Origin: Eudorina sp. 2006-703-Eu-15
Lineage: Eukaryota > Chlorophyta > Chlorophyceae > Chlamydomonadales > Volvocaceae
DNA: 64,000 bases
Assembly (NCBI GenBank): GCA_003117195.1
Contig: BDSI01000165.1
Location: forward strand, 98,910-162,909
Direction of reading: 5' to 3'
Shown here in pieces: positions 24,162 through 36,525 of the stretch (the stretch's first letter is position 1; every line of letters starts with the position of its first letter). The notes beneath the pieces were generated by a model. It made no database searches, had not been told where the DNA came from, and saw nothing but the letters and a program-made list of their open reading frames with translations. Made by a program: the position numbers and the translations under genes.

Positions 24162-25280
24162 GCGGGACGTGCTCATCCAGGGTTGGACCGAACATGTGGT
24201 TGCACCCGACTTGGACGAGGCGACAGCGCTGGGGCGGTTGATCCTCAGCTCTGGATCATCCGCATAACCCCACGGACACACGTATGGATTGGAACAGCGA
24301 TCGTGACCCTGAATGCCGATTGCGGCTTAAATAAAAAGAATATTTATGGGCAAAAAACCCGGAAATTTTCTATTTCCCGGACCCCCAAGAAACCTGCGAG
24401 ATTTCATTTATTTGACGCTGTGGAGAGCCGGAAATCTGCCCTGCCAACTATTTTCCAGACTACCAAAAAGGCCTGGAAATCTGCAGGCGCAGGGAAAATT
24501 CCTGCATCGTACACCTGTCTACCGCCAAAACACACTCGAATGCCGTGTCACCAACTCCTGGTTACCCTCCCATATGCATCCGCGACGCAGGGAAAGCGCA
24601 CTTCAGGCCTCCATGGACTTAGAATCCCGGTCGTCGCTATGGTAACAGTGGCCCTGCTGTCGAAACACGCAGAAATATTTCCGGCCTGCCTCGGAGGTTT
24701 TTATTTCCTGGCACTTAGGAAGCCCCCCAAAATCTGCCCTGCCAAAGGTTTTTTGGCTACTGGCGACAGGCCGGAAACCTGCGGAATTCTATTTCCCCGT
24801 TTTGGAAGATAGCAACACTGCTCCGGGCAGACCGTCACCGCAGCACTGACGCACAGCGCACAGCTGCGGCCCGGACGCCACCTGCTCACCGTGGATTTAC
24901 AAATCAATAATGAGCCTCAATTAAATAGCCTTAATTACCGCCACATTAGCATGGCTGGATTCGCCCCAAGGCACCCTGTCGAGAGCAGCTCCTGTGTCCT
25001 GCAGCACCACCTTCACAGAGCGGGATGCTTCCCTCGTCGCCTCCGTCTATCCCGCACTCTATCCGGCACCCTAACCCTCGAGAACAAGGCCGGATTTGAC
25101 CGCCTGCGACGAGGGCCTTGCACGGGGGCCTTGCCGCCCTAGGACTGGGAGCCCCCTTAGCACCCAGATGGCTCTTCCCGGGCGCAGCAGCCGTCGGGAG
25201 CCCGCCGGCCATACGACAAGCATCCGTGTCCGTTTGACCCGAGAATACTGGCGCGCATTGCACCCCTCGCCGCGTACCGT
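24162..25280. repeat. Dispersed repeat, copy A (interrupted)
   Basis: This segment is nearly identical to 26418-27038 once a ~495-bp insertion (24327-24821) is removed. Shared blocks include one reading GGGGCGGTTGATCCTCAG and another GAGCCTCAATTAAATAGCC. Similarity stops sharply at CGCGTACCGT (25280 here, 27038 in copy B). Reading frames inside the two copies differ by substitutions and stops, so it does not look like a conserved gene. I cannot name the element. Confidence 0.85.
24327..24821. mobile_element. Insertion inside dispersed repeat copy A
   Basis: Copy B reads straight from GCGGCT into CCGGGCAG, whereas copy A has about 495 extra bases between them. The extra DNA is AT-richer than the host repeat and begins TAAATAAAAAG. 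A three-base GCT stands at each side and may be a target-site duplication. Inside are two diverged direct repeats sharing AATCTGCCCTGCCAA, near 24433 and 24730. There are no clear terminal inverted repeats and no coding capacity, so it would be non-autonomous. A deletion from copy B is the alternative. Confidence 0.6.
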
Positions 25281-26417
25281 GATGCGCCCCACCGCGGCCC
25301 TCCACCGATCGGCACCCAATGAATCCCCCCTACTCCTGTTACGACACGATACCTTTCCCCTACTCCTGTTACGACTGAGAATCGTGCAACTTTCGTCGAC
25401 CGTACTATGTACGAGGAGTCGAATACGCCGTACATTGCACACGATTCAAATGTCAGGTGCCGAGACAGTTTTAAGAAAACCTCTTTACTTCTGTTTACAC
25501 CCCTATAACCTTTCAAACTGAATCCTATCGACATCCTCGCAGACTCCGTAACCTCCCTTTCAACAGGCTTCGTTTTTTTGTGCGCCTGCTATATCCATAA
25601 TGCCCCCGATCATGCCATTGTTCAACACATTGAACAACTCCTTTGGACCTGCAGCTTGGTTGGGTCTGTCTACGCGATCTTGTTTGCTTTGAAGAAGGTG
25701 TGTGTCGGAACCTGGTGGAGGGCGGTGCTTTGAGTCCCTCACGCAGTTTAAAAAGGCTACCTTGATATTACAGTATTGATATTAATGGTTTCTAACCGAC
25801 GCCTGTCCTTCCCGGCCCTCGCTTCCGCTGCGACAGGGCCTGAGCGCTCCGTTATCCTTCTCGGCACTTCTGCAGATGGCGGTCGCCGGGCTTCACGTTG
25901 CGTTATGCAGCGTTGAAATCGCAAACGCGGAGCCGCTCGTGTGTAAGACTGGCCGTTCCTCGCCGATACAGCAGCGCATCCTTTCGCGGGCCGCCATTCG
26001 CATGCTTCCCAAAATGTTTGTTTACATTTTGGCAGCCGCGTGCTTTGTAGTGTCGCGCATAGCCAATTAAGTGATGGTATGGTCATTATGGCTAATGTTT
26101 GATGTCATACCACAGCCGTGTCATCCGACTAAAGCTGGTGTTTGATGTCATACGGCAGCCGTGTCATCCGCTGCTGTTACGGAATTGGTTAAGGATTGTG
26201 CGGCATGCATCTTCTGCGGCCGTTTGTTGCGGTTGGCAGAGAAGGCCTGGATGATTTGGCCTGGAATATTTATAAAACCTTTAAAAAATATAATATATGA
26301 AAAAAGAAAAAAAAATTAAAAAATTGTAAAAAATGAAGGCAAGGCTTGAATCAGCGCGTGCACACGTGCACGCGCATCCGCGTTCGTTTCTCTTGGGTGC
26401 GCATGCGGGCGGGCTCG
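25281..26417. other. Spacer between the two repeat copies
   Basis: No gene recognised. It has a 19-bp duplication (CCCCTACTCCTGTTACGAC, near 25327-25375), a tandem duplication at 26099-26173 with a ~48-bp period sharing TTTGATGTCATAC, and a very AT-rich, A-tract patch at 26266-26334 unlike its surroundings. Confidence 0.55.
26099..26173. repeat. Imperfect tandem duplication, ~48-bp period
   Basis: Two copies of a unit holding TTTGATGTCATAC followed by CAGCCGTGTCATCCG; the second copy is cut short. It lies in non-genic DNA between the dispersed repeat copies. Confidence 0.8.
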
Positions 26418-27038
26418 CAACGGGACATGCTTATCGAGGAGTGGACCAAACCCTACCAAACATGTGGCTTGGACGGGGCGACAGCGCTGGGGCGGTTGAT
26501 CCTCAGCTCTGGATCATCCGCATAACCCCACGGACACACGTATGGATTGGAACACCAATCGTGACCCTGAATGCCGAGTGCGGCTCCGGGCAGACCGTCA
26601 CCGCAGCACTGACGCACAGCGCACAGCTGCGGCCCGGTCGCCACCAGCTCACCGTGACAAAGCAATAATGAGCCTCAATTAAATAGCCTTAATTACCGCC
26701 ACATTAGCATGGCTGGATTCGCCCCAAGGCACCCTGTCGAGAGCAGCTCCTGAGTCCTGCAGCACCACCTTCACAGAGCGGGATGCTTCCCTCGTCGCCT
26801 CCGTCTATCCCGCACTCTACCCGGCACCCTAACCCTCGAGAACAAGGCCGGACTTGACCGCCTGCGACGAGGGCCTTGCACGGGGGCCTTGCCGCCCTAG
26901 GACTGGGAGCCCCCTTAGCACCCAGATGGCTCTTCCCGGGCGCAGCAGCCGTCGGGAGCCCGCCGGCCATACGACACGCATCCGTGTCCGTTTGACCCGA
27001 GAATACTGGCGCGCATTGCACCCCTCGCCGCGTACCGT
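26418..27038. repeat. Dispersed repeat, copy B (uninterrupted)
   Basis: Second copy of the element at 24162-25280, same orientation, a few per cent diverged and lacking the internal insertion. Its right end abuts the 3' flank of the gankyrin gene. Confidence 0.85.
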
Positions 27039-27260
27039 GTTCATGAACCCAGCGTGTGCCAAGGGGCGCCCACAGCTGCATCCCGTGGGCCCATGACCTC
27101 GACCCAGAGCGCACGCATGTGGGCTGGTGAGCCCCAGGCCCCGCAGTGGCCGCAGAGGCCTGCCCCGTTGGTTGACACCACGGATTGGGGTGGCCCGCAA
27201 GCCGTCACGGCTGCCCAGCAAACGCCTCCTCCCCTCGCGGCCCCCGTCGTGCCCGCCGCC

Positions 27261-29450
27261 TCACTCCGTCTCCATGTCCTGTTGCGCGGCCTGCCGCAGC
27301 GCGGGCGCGTTCTCCCCCGCTATGGACAGCGGGGTGTCGCCCTCCTTGGTGACCACCTGGCGGACACACGGCTCAGGCAGGGAAGCGGGTAGGACGCCGT
27401 GAGACGTACGGAAGATGGGGTAAGAGTGTACGGAGCTGCGGTGTACAAAGAACCTATACATGGGCTCGCACAGTGCGTTTACCGGATGGCGGGGGTGCAG
27501 CAGACCGGGCAGCAGACCGGGCAGCAGACCGAGACCGGTCAACAAGAGAAAGCAGCGGCCGTGGGCCAAAGCGGCAATTCCCCAGATCTGTTGGTTTCGA
27601 CGCAGAAACGAGGTGCCCAGTGATGAAGCATAAGCAGTTACCCAGGAAGTCTGGCTAGCGTTTCGCTTGCCTCGTCACGATGTGTGCCAGCTGCCAGGCA
27701 CCCTTCCCTCCCCTACCCGCACCCCTCCCCGCCCCACCTCCAGTCCCGCGCCCCTCCCGGCCAGGTAGAACGCCACGTTGGACTGATCGCACTGCACCGC
27801 CACGAACAGCGGGGTGGCGCCGGTCTTGTCCTGGGAGGGTTGGCGGGGTTGGGCGGGGAGGGGGATTCAAGCTTGGTAGTCAGTACATCAAAGGGGGGTG
27901 GGCGCCACATCGGGCCGGGCTACCTGGGGCCCAATGGGGGGTAGGGCGCCACAGCTCTTCAGCAGAGCGTGACCGGCTCAACGAAGCGGCCGTCGGGAAC
28001 TGCGTGATCTGCGAAACCCATTTTGTTTTGAAACCCAGTGCGCAAACAGACCGCACTCGTGAACGGCATGTACGACAATGTACGGCCGCACCCAACCAGG
28101 CGTCTGCACATATGCGGCGGGCAGCTCAACCCCATGCCTCACCCCCCCCCGATGTTGGACTTCATCTTTGTTTCGTCAATCCCTATATTCCAGTCATCGC
28201 GTCACTGTCTGCCGTACCCAGCCGTACCGCCATTCGTACCTGCGGATCGATCGCCGCGCGGCCCTCCTCCAGCAGCACCCGCACCGCCTCCAGGCGCCCT
28301 GATGCCGCCGCCCGGTGCAGCGGCGTCGAACCCGTCGAGTCAGCGGCGTTGACCGGAGCGCCCGCCTGCAGCAACTGCCGTACTACGGCGGTCTTGCCCT
28401 TGCTGGCCTGGCGATCCACGGGTACGGAGCGCGGCGGACGCCGCAACGTCAGCCCGGTGCACCACAACTGCAAAAGTAAGAGCTTTGCGTCCCACAGGTT
28501 TCACACAGCAAGTGACACCAACAGCCGACTCCCACAGCGCGACCCCGAATGGCCCCGGATTCGGCGCTGCCCCTGCCCCATGCGCATTCCCCTTGCCCGC
28601 TGTTCACCAACGCAGCCCACCCATTCCACCATCCCTCCCTCTAGTTCAGCCATGTCCGGCTTCGAAGCCGCTTCCGGCTGCGCAGCGGCCCACAGCGGCC
28701 CTCCACCCGTTGACACCAAATCGTACCCCTCCCGCCTAGTGAGCTACGACACGATACCTTCATGCCCATGCAGTACAATGCAGTGCATTGCAGTACAGTG
28801 CAGAGCTCACCGCGTAGTGCAGCGCCGTACGGCCGCCCGAGTTGGTGTCGTCCAGCCGAGCCCCCAGCTGCAGCAGCAGCCCCACAATCGCCTCGAAGCC
28901 GCAGCTGGCGGCGGACTGGAGCGGCGTCCAACCCTGGAGCGGCCCGCGGAGAGCGGCCCGGGGAGCGGAGGCGAGGGCAGGCGATGCGGGGGCGGTGTGG
29001 GAGAACGTGACAGTGCGGTGTGGGGCCACCGAGTTGCAAATTTAGAGCCGTAACGCAACGTCACGCCATGCGCCCCAAGTCCCCAACCCCACACACTTGA
29101 TGACGCGGGTTCCACGGGGCGGCGGACCCGACCCGGGTGGGGCAGAGCCCGAGGTCACATGCGCACGCGGGCTGCCGCATCGGGCACACGCGCATGCACA
29201 GGAAAGAGAGCAAGGGACGGGCCCTTCCATCCACTCTCACCTCCTCGTCCGCGTCGTTGATCGCCGCCCCCGCGCCCCCCCGCGCCACCAGCAGTTGCAT
29301 CAGCTCCAGGTTGCCGCTGGTGGCGGCGTTGTGCAGCAATGACCGGCCGTCGTCGTCCCTGCGGCGGCACAGCCGGGCCAGCTCCTCGGCCGGCAACGAG
29401 TCAAAGTACGACAGGTCGCCTTCCCTGGCGCGCTCCGCGGCCTTCTCCAT
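27261..29450 (-). CDS. PSMD10: Gankyrin / PSMD10-type ankyrin-repeat protein, 5 exons
   Basis: Likely 26S proteasome assembly chaperone (gankyrin in animals, Nas6 in yeast), which binds the Rpt3 ATPase during base assembly. Exons on the minus strand: 29450-29241, 28933-28811, 28407-28240, 27830-27738, 27356-27261. Every junction is phase 0, with GT-AG borders and introns ending near ankyrin unit boundaries; the product is 229 residues against 226 in human gankyrin. Seven ankyrin-type repeats can be followed, with core motifs RSLLHNAATSGN, WTPLQSAASCGF, RTALHYAASKGK, STPLHRAAASGR, ATPLFVAVQCDQ and DTPLSIAGE. The short acidic C-terminal tail and total length fit gankyrin better than the many longer ankyrin proteins, but orthology needs a tree. 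The start Met begins a helical MEKAAERAREGD segment and is followed at once by the first repeat. Confidence 0.88.
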
Positions 29451-30380
29451 CGGGCTGCTCGCACTGTCGTACTATTCCGTGGCTTTGAGCCGGATGAGAC
29501 TCAGTCCTGCGGTTTCGGCTCGCTGAGTGGCTGGGTGGCGGACTGATCACTGTGGTGAGGACAAGGACGCCCCCGAGCGGTCCCTCTCCGAATGAGCTGG
29601 GGGACACTGCCAGGCGTGTGGATGGTGCTCAACACTGACTCCTACAACGATCTGTGGCTGGATGGCGAAGGGCTGCCCGCCAGGGGGAACAGCGACGGGG
29701 GTTTTGACCAGCTGGCTGAATGGCGACGGGGAAGGAAGCGGGAGACAGACCTTAGAGTTGTGGGTCTGGGCGAGTCTGGTGATGTTGGTGAGCGGCCGTA
29801 CCGTCGCCGGTCGGTTCGTTGCTCGCGTGCTGGAACGATGTCAGACCGGGATGTTGCAACCCGGCATGTGAGGATCGGAAGCACACGAGCGCTCGGGGCC
29901 CGTAGCTCTCAGGGTTATACTTGAGGCGGTTGCGAGCAGCGATATTAATTCTACTGCTGCAAGAGTGTGCGAAGTGTAACCAACGTGGGTTAATGTGGGC
30001 GGTCACGACAAGAACACTCCTCGTGCAGCCGGACGCGATGATCAGGCGGTCCAGGCTCCTGAGATCAGTGACCACGTGAGGCACGGCAATGTGCTGAGTC
30101 GCCGGCGGTTGTGGACGCGACGCTGACAATACTTTGTACCGGTTGAACTGCCGTTTGCGCCGCGCAGTGATCAGGTTTCGCAAGCTGCTCACAGCTGAAC
30201 AGATCAGAATTTTATTTACAATAGCGCTTGTGTCGCTTCATTTGGGCCTGACGTCAGCGGAATAAGTACGGGGTCCGGTTGCTTTTCTATCACCACCTGC
30301 GCTTTCAATCAATGTCCGCATCGGTCGTTTGTTGTTGACCTGCTGCAAATAATACTCGTTGGTTGATCCAGTGATTAGGA
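29451..30380. other. Divergent promoter region, gankyrin (-) and hexokinase (+)
   Basis: The two genes are head to head 930 bases apart, so both promoters should lie here. No further gene is recognised, and the reading frames present show no motif. Confidence 0.6.
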
Positions 30381-33327
30381 ATGCGTCTAGCCCTCGCTTT
30401 GCCTGTTATCGGAACGGGCGCACTTGCCCTGGCTGTGGCCCTGCGCAAGAGTGATCCCCCACTGCCAAGTGAAGATGAGGGAAAGGTCTCACTTATGCTC
30501 AAACGCTATAAGGAGCAGCTGCTGGCCAGCCCGGAGCGGTTAGCGGAATTGGAGGCCGAGTTCATCGCCCAAATGCGCGACGGGCTGACGAAACGGGTCG
30601 CTGTGGACGGCCGGAGAATGATGATGCTCCCTACCTTTGTGACGCGGCTGCCGGACGGCACCGAGACCGGGGAGTGCTACGCGCTGGTGAGCCATCGACA
30701 TGCCCTCGGCACCCCTCGGCGCCGTCCTGGCGGCCCGCACACGCAGCTGTGTCCTGGGCTCCTTCCGAGGCGTCCGTCGCGGGTCTCAGCGGTGGTGGTG
30801 GCGGTGGTGGTGGCGGTGGTGGTGGCGGTGGTGGCGGTGGTGGTGGCGGTGTCGGGGCCTTCCCACCGGGCGGTCCGCGCGTCTGTAGCGGCCCCCCCTC
30901 CCGCCCCCTCCCCCCTACGGCTGCCCGCCCGTTTGACCCTCTTGCGGGTCCGCATGTCCGCCCACCCGTGAATCAGTCGCCGGCCGTGAACCAGGCGCCC
31001 CCACTGGATCTGGCGAGCCCGGTTACCCGCTCCCAGCGGCGTTGCGTTGCGGCCGGAGGATACTACCAATGTGGGGGGACATGGAGGCACTGCGCACTTC
31101 CCCTTCTCCCACGCCCCCAGCGCCCCTGGGCTCTGCCCTCTTTTCCATCTCCCCGCCTCCCCCTTCCCGCCCCATGCCCCTCCGGCCCCGCCCCCCCCAC
31201 CCCACCCCCACCCCCCCACCCGTACCCCTCAAAGGACCTGGGCGGCACCAACTTCCGCGTCATGTACGTCCGACTGGGCGAGGGCAAGGGCCAGGTGGCG
31301 GCCTGCGAGGTGGAGGAGGTGTCTCTGCCCCGGGAGGTCTACACCGGGACCGGCGACAAGCTCTTCGACTACCTCGCCGTCACCCTCAAGTCCTTCATCG
31401 ACCGCCACCAGCGAACCACCACCGCCCCCGCCCCCGCCACCCCCGCCACCCCCTCCGCCGCCCCCAGCGGCCCCGCCTCCCGCCAGGGCTCCCAAGCCCT
31501 GCCATCGTCTCAGTCCCTCCCCGTCCTTGGCTTCTGCTTCTCCTTCGCGGTGGAGCAGGACGGTCTGTCCTCCGGGCGGCTGCTGGATTGGACCAAGGGC
31601 TTCTCGTGTGCGGGGGTGGTGGGCAACGACCCCGTGGCGCTGCTGGCGGCGGCGCTGGAGCGCGCGGGCCGGCCCTGCCGCGTGGCGGCGCTGCTGAACG
31701 ACACCGTGGGGGTGCTGGCGGCGCAGCGCTACCTGGACAGCGACACGGAGATCGGGGTCATCATCGGGACGGGGACCAACGCCTGCTACGTGGAGCGGCT
31801 GGAGGCGCTGAGCAAGTGGGAGGCGCCGGCGGCGGCGGCGGCGGCGGCGAAGGCGGCGGCGGGCGACGGGCGCACGGCGATCAACATGGAGTGGGGGGCG
31901 TTCTTCTCGCCGCAGCTGCCGAGGTGCATGGAGGATCTGCAGGTGCGGGGGAGCGGGGCGGGGCGGGGCAGGGCGGGCTGGGTCGGGCTGGGGGTGTTGA
32001 GGCCTGACGGGTGCGGGTGTGTACAGCGAATAAACCCGCCGTGTGTGTGTGTGCAAGCAGCCAAGCAGCGTGGAGGGAGGAGCAGGCCATTAGGTTTTTG
32101 ACGGGCGTGGGGCGTGGAGCGTGGGGTTTGCAGCCAGCCCCCACCCAGCAAGCACCCCTTCCTCACCCGCCCTCCTCCCCTTCCCCTCCCTCACCTGTCG
32201 GCTCACCCGCCCTCCTCCTCCTCCCCCTCTCCCTCCCCCAGGTGGACGCCGCCTCCCACAACCCCAGCAAGTACCTCTTCGAGAAGCTGCTCAGCGGCAT
32301 GTTCCTCGGGGAGGCCGCCCGCCGCATCCTCTTCACCCTGGGCCGCGAGGTGCCGGGGCTGTTCAGGGCCCGCCGCGTGGAGGCGGAGGCGGCGCTGCAG
32401 GACTCCCTTGAGGCCAGCAGCGGCAACGTGCAGCTGACGGCGGCCGGGGCGGCGCTGCCCGGGCCGCTGGCGACCCCTGGGTCGCTCAGCAGCGCGGCCC
32501 TGTCGGAGATCGTCCAGGACCGCAGCTGGGGCCTCCGCACCACCCGGCGGCTCATGAGGACGGCGCTGGGGATGGAGGCGCCCACCACCCGCGCGGCGGA
32601 GGTGGTCAAGGAGGTGGGGTGCGGCGGGGGGGCTGATCTCGGGGGCGGCGGGAGGGCAGGAGGTCAGGAGAGGCGGGAGAGGCCATAACAGAGAGAGGCT
32701 GGAGGAGATAACAGAGAGAGCGATGCAGACGTCACGAACCGCAGCGGGGCCGGACGGGGAGGGCTAGGTTGCATTTCGGCAAACGAACCCCGGTTGACCG
32801 ACACCGCGCCGCGCCTGGACGCCCATCTCGCCTCGCCGTCCTCGTCCCTTCCCCGGTTGTCTACACACCCACTCCCCGTCAGTCCTCACACACACATACC
32901 CACACCCGCACCCCCACCCCTCAGCCCTACTACTGCATGTGCCTCGCGGCTCGGTTGTCCTTACCCGCACACCCGGGCGTGGGTTCTTGCCCAACGCTCC
33001 ACGTAGGTCTGTACGACGGTGGCACGGCGGAGCGCCCAGCTGACCGCCATGGCCGTACTCGCCATCCTGCGACACAGCGGCTGGGGCTCGGACACGTCAG
33101 CCACCCGCGCCGTCACGGTGGCCATCGACGGCGGCGTGTACGAACGTTTCACGGCGTACCGCACGATGCTGTCGGAGGAGGTGGCGGCGCAGCTGGGGGA
33201 GAGGTCGGGGGAGCTGTCGCCGCGCATCAAGTTCGTGCTCAGCCACGACGGCTCGGCGCTGGGTGCGGCGGTGCTGGCGGCGGCGGCCGTGACGGGCGAA
33301 CAGGCGGTGGCGGGGGCGAGCGCGTAA
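30381..33327 (+). CDS. Hexokinase, membrane-anchored (plant type B-like), 4 exons
   Basis: Phosphorylates glucose and other hexoses with ATP, the first step of glycolysis, and in plants also senses sugar. Exons: 30381-30686, 31235-31942, 32242-32613, 33007-33327, all phase 0, 568 residues. Seen: an N-terminal hydrophobic helix (residues 3-21) then basic residues, as in plant type B hexokinases anchored in the outer mitochondrial membrane; phosphate-1 loop DLGGTNFR made by the exon 1/2 junction; sugar-binding FSFAVEQDGLSSG and WTKGF; catalytic Asp in LLNDTVG; phosphate-2 loop IGTGTNACY; INMEWGAF; SKYLFEKLLSGMFLGE; adenosine-side LSHDGSALGAA near the C terminus. Oddity: an Ala/Pro/Ser-rich insertion of about 40 residues before LGFCFSF, and an Ala run (about 10 residues) before INMEWGAF. 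All key catalytic residues appear intact. Confidence 0.95.
30786..30853. repeat. GGT/GGC repeat in hexokinase intron 1
   Basis: About twenty GGTGGTGGC-type units inside the first intron. An open frame through it yields poly-Gly but skips the exon 1/2 junction that rebuilds DLGGTNFR, so it is not coding. Confidence 0.85.
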
Positions 33328-33418
33328 CGCAGTGCGGTGGGGGGGGGGATAAAAGGAAGGCCAAACCCAGCAACGAACCCGGGCGCATCCGGAAGTGCGC
33401 TGAGGAGGGGCGGAGCGG

Positions 33419-33419
33419 G

Positions 33420-33450
<31 letters not shown>

Positions 33451-33468
33451 ATACTGCTGCTGCTGTCA
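33419..33468. repeat. (CTG)n microsatellite
   Basis: About fourteen CTG units with one interruption, beginning some 90 bases after the hexokinase stop, so probably in its 3' UTR. Confidence 0.9.
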
Positions 33469-33751
33469 TTACTGCGACCGTAGTACGGCGGCCCAGTGGC
33501 GGATTGCGGCGGAGGGTTGCGACGGCGGGTCGCGAGGGGTTGGGACCCTGGCTGCGGAGGGAATCGGGAACGAGACAGGGAGGGGTGCGGCAGGGAGGGT
33601 GCCGTCTGGGTCACGGAACGATCGTTGGGAGCCCTCCCTGGCGCTGGGGGGAAGGGGGGAAAGGAAGAGCACGGGTTGGAGCACGGGTCGAACGGTTGGG
33701 ACCCAGCGACTCATGGTCAGGTGCTCAGGCCAGGCAGTGCTGCTGCGGGCA

Positions 33752-33781
33752 GGTGGTGGTGGTGGTGGTGGTGGTGGTGGT
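33752..33781. repeat. (GGT)n microsatellite
   Basis: Ten GGT units in a row, about 430 bases beyond the hexokinase stop. Confidence 0.92.
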
Positions 33782-34885
33782 GGGGGCGTGAGCGCCGCGG
33801 CCGTGTCTGCGCCCCTGGTGCGCACGCGGGGCGGTGCACGCGTGGCTGATGCGCGGTAGGTGTGGGGTTGGGTGGGGGTTGGAAACGAGCAGCGTGGTCG
33901 ATTGTTCTCGGGACGCGGCAGAGTGGCCTCCTCGCATGCTGTTGGAGGCTGGGCAGGTGGGCGGATGTGCGGTGCGGGGATGGTGATGGGATGTGTTTTA
34001 GAGGTGGCCGGGTAGGTCGGGACTGGGGGGTTAGGTCTTCGAATGACGTCAGATAGACCCCCTAGGGATGCTTTCGTCCCGTGGGTCGGGACCTCTGGTC
34101 CAGAGGCGGTTCTCTGTCGCTCGTCGCGACGTGCTCGTACACACGCGTTGGTGCCGGTGGGCTAGTATGCGAACGACCCGTGGGTCGCTTGCCGTACGTG
34201 ATACGACGTGAGAGGGAGCAGGTTTGCAATGCAGAGGTGGTGTGGGTGTGTGGGTGTGTGTGCGTGTGAGGGGGGGAGGGGGAAACGGAGGGGTTGGAGG
34301 AGAACCAGGGCGGGGGAGGGGCGTGTGTGTATGTGTGTATGTGTGTATATGTGTATATGTGGATGGGTACGTGTAGGGACCCGGGGGGACGCTTCACGGG
34401 GGTGGAGGTGGGAGGCCGGAGACTTCGGACGCCGAGTTAACCGCGGCGCGCTGCGGCTTCATCGATCGACCGGGGCGCGAGCCGGTGGCTGTTGTGTCGT
34501 ATCGCGGGCATGTCTTCATTTGCTATGATCAGCTTTCGGAGCTTTGCTATCTGCATCAGGACATATCGTATCGTTGCATGTCACACCACACCATCCAGGT
34601 GTCACAGTTAACCCGCAGCGTCAAAACGCACCAGGCCGTATGGGGAAGGGGGTGCTCGCGGCTGGTGGTGGATTCTCTGCTGCGTGGCCCTCCGTACCCC
34701 ACCACCCTGTAGTGCAGTATCGCCAGAGGCGTCCCGCGCCGGTCAGTTGAAACCGGCGGTTTTCGTACGCCGGGCCCGTTGTTGCGTGGCTGCGTCGGCT
34801 GCGTCATTTGTTTGCTTCACGCGCCTTCAGACGTCCCCTCAGGTGGTGGTGCGGTTGTCTCTGGTGAGTCCTGGTAAGACAGGAA

Positions 34886-34940
34886 CAGGCAGGCAGGCAG
34901 GCAGGCAGCCAGGCAGCCAGGCAGGCAGCCAGGCAGGCAT
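34886..34940. repeat. (GGCA)n repeat
   Basis: About thirteen GGCA/GCCA tetranucleotides in non-genic DNA. Confidence 0.9.
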
Positions 34941-36525
34941 GCGTTGACCGGTTTCCTGGGCGTTGGTCGGCGTTGGTCGGCGTTGTTCAGGACGGAGAGT
35001 TGGTCGGTGGCGCTCGGGTGGCGGGTGCTCCCCCGCTCGTACATACATGATACCCATTATTCCCAGCTCAGGCGTTGCACTAAGGTGGGCGTGGCAGAGA
35101 GAGTGCGGGACGGGTTGGAGAGGACGGATCCCCCGCGGGGCTGCTCCGTGTGGGCGGGGCGGCGAGGAGCGACTGCCCGCTGCGGCCCTGTGGGGCCACT
35201 CGGCCTGAGCCCGCCCCCTGAGCCCCAACCTCGGGGCCAGGGCCGTACGGTACGGCAGTCGAAATGGGGTTGGTGGCCGACCCTGTTCAGGTCTCGGCGC
35301 AGGGCCCATATGTGGTATCGGGAGGTGAGTTGAAAGGGCCGTGTGTTGGGGGGGGGGAGCGGGGCGGGGGGGGAAAGCCCAGGACGAGCGGGGAGGGGTG
35401 CCCCGATTTCTGGGGGAGCTGGACTGCGGGTTTCTGGCATGATCCGTCGTGGCTGGCTGGCTGTAGGACATCAGAGCAGTGCGTGCTTTGGCGAACCGTG
35501 GCGGAGCCGCTGTTAGTTTGGTAGTTGATAACTAACCCCAGTCAGGTTCGATGTCGCGATTTGGTCCCGGAGCCCTGCGTGAGCGGGCTGGCGGGCTGCC
35601 TGGACGGCGTTTTCGGGCGCGGATAGATCGTTTTCGGGAGACGTGGGCATGGATGCGTTTGACGTGAATTTAGGTGACGTGGAGCTGCGAGTTCCTACAG
35701 GAGGCGTGGAGTTCTGCGGCCGGTTCTGGTAGCGTTAGGTGCCTCAAGATGCGTCGGGAGTTTGGTGTTTGAGCAGCCTTGAATAAATATGCCCTGTGCG
35801 TTATCAAAGGACATGCCCTCATTCAATCTTACGGACCTGCTTTGCGCGAATACGCACCTGAGCGCCCGCCTTTCGGGATACGGTGAACACCCAACTGGGA
35901 TTTCGTAAGGACACTCGTATATGCCCATTTATGGCCCGTTACCATATGATGTATTGCTTTAGGCCCCCAACCCGCCCACAGTAATTTCCCGCCGCTCCCG
36001 GCGGGTGAGCCGGGTTTCCCAGGTGCAGATAGATGTGCATCCAGATTGCATATCATAGGGCAACAAAAATTCTTGTGATTGGAAGGCATTCAAAACTTGA
36101 ACTTCGTGTGGGATATCGCAGCATGTATTCTCGCGAGCTCTTTCCATAGGGGAAGATACACTTCATCATATGTATTTTGGGTTACTGGCAGGACTACAGC
36201 TGAATATTGGGGGTAGGGTTCGACATGTACCTGTACTGTACAGCCTCGGGAGGTAGGGCGCAATCGTGAAAGTTGGCTCCCAGCTGTCACATCGGCTTCA
36301 CATTGTCTTGGTGACATCTGTATTTGCTTGACACAAAACGACTGAGACTTGTTTCGCAACTCTGTCTCGTTCAAACTGAACCCCCTCATATGCTGACGAC
36401 GGCACTTTAATGACCGCCCTTGACTGCTGATACCTAAAACATACTTGAGAGAACAAAATAAGTGTTAAGTAGGTTCTGAAGTGACAGGGGCGCTAGACAT
36501 CTACCACATTTCTATCCACGCCAAA

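Larger units (their letters stand above)
33328..36525. other. Hexokinase 3' flank and gene-free interval
   Basis: No gene recognised. It holds a CTG run, a GGT run, GT/AT-rich DNA at 34320-34361 and a GGCA run. The last kilobase before 36526 becomes AT-richer and would carry the promoter of the two-exon gene that follows. A shared motif (GAACCCGGGC) stands at 33376-33385. Confidence 0.5.

Noticed and set aside
36481..36525. Upstream in-frame ATG for family member A
   Set aside because: The other two members start just before the WI motif, and the extra 15 residues have no counterpart in them.
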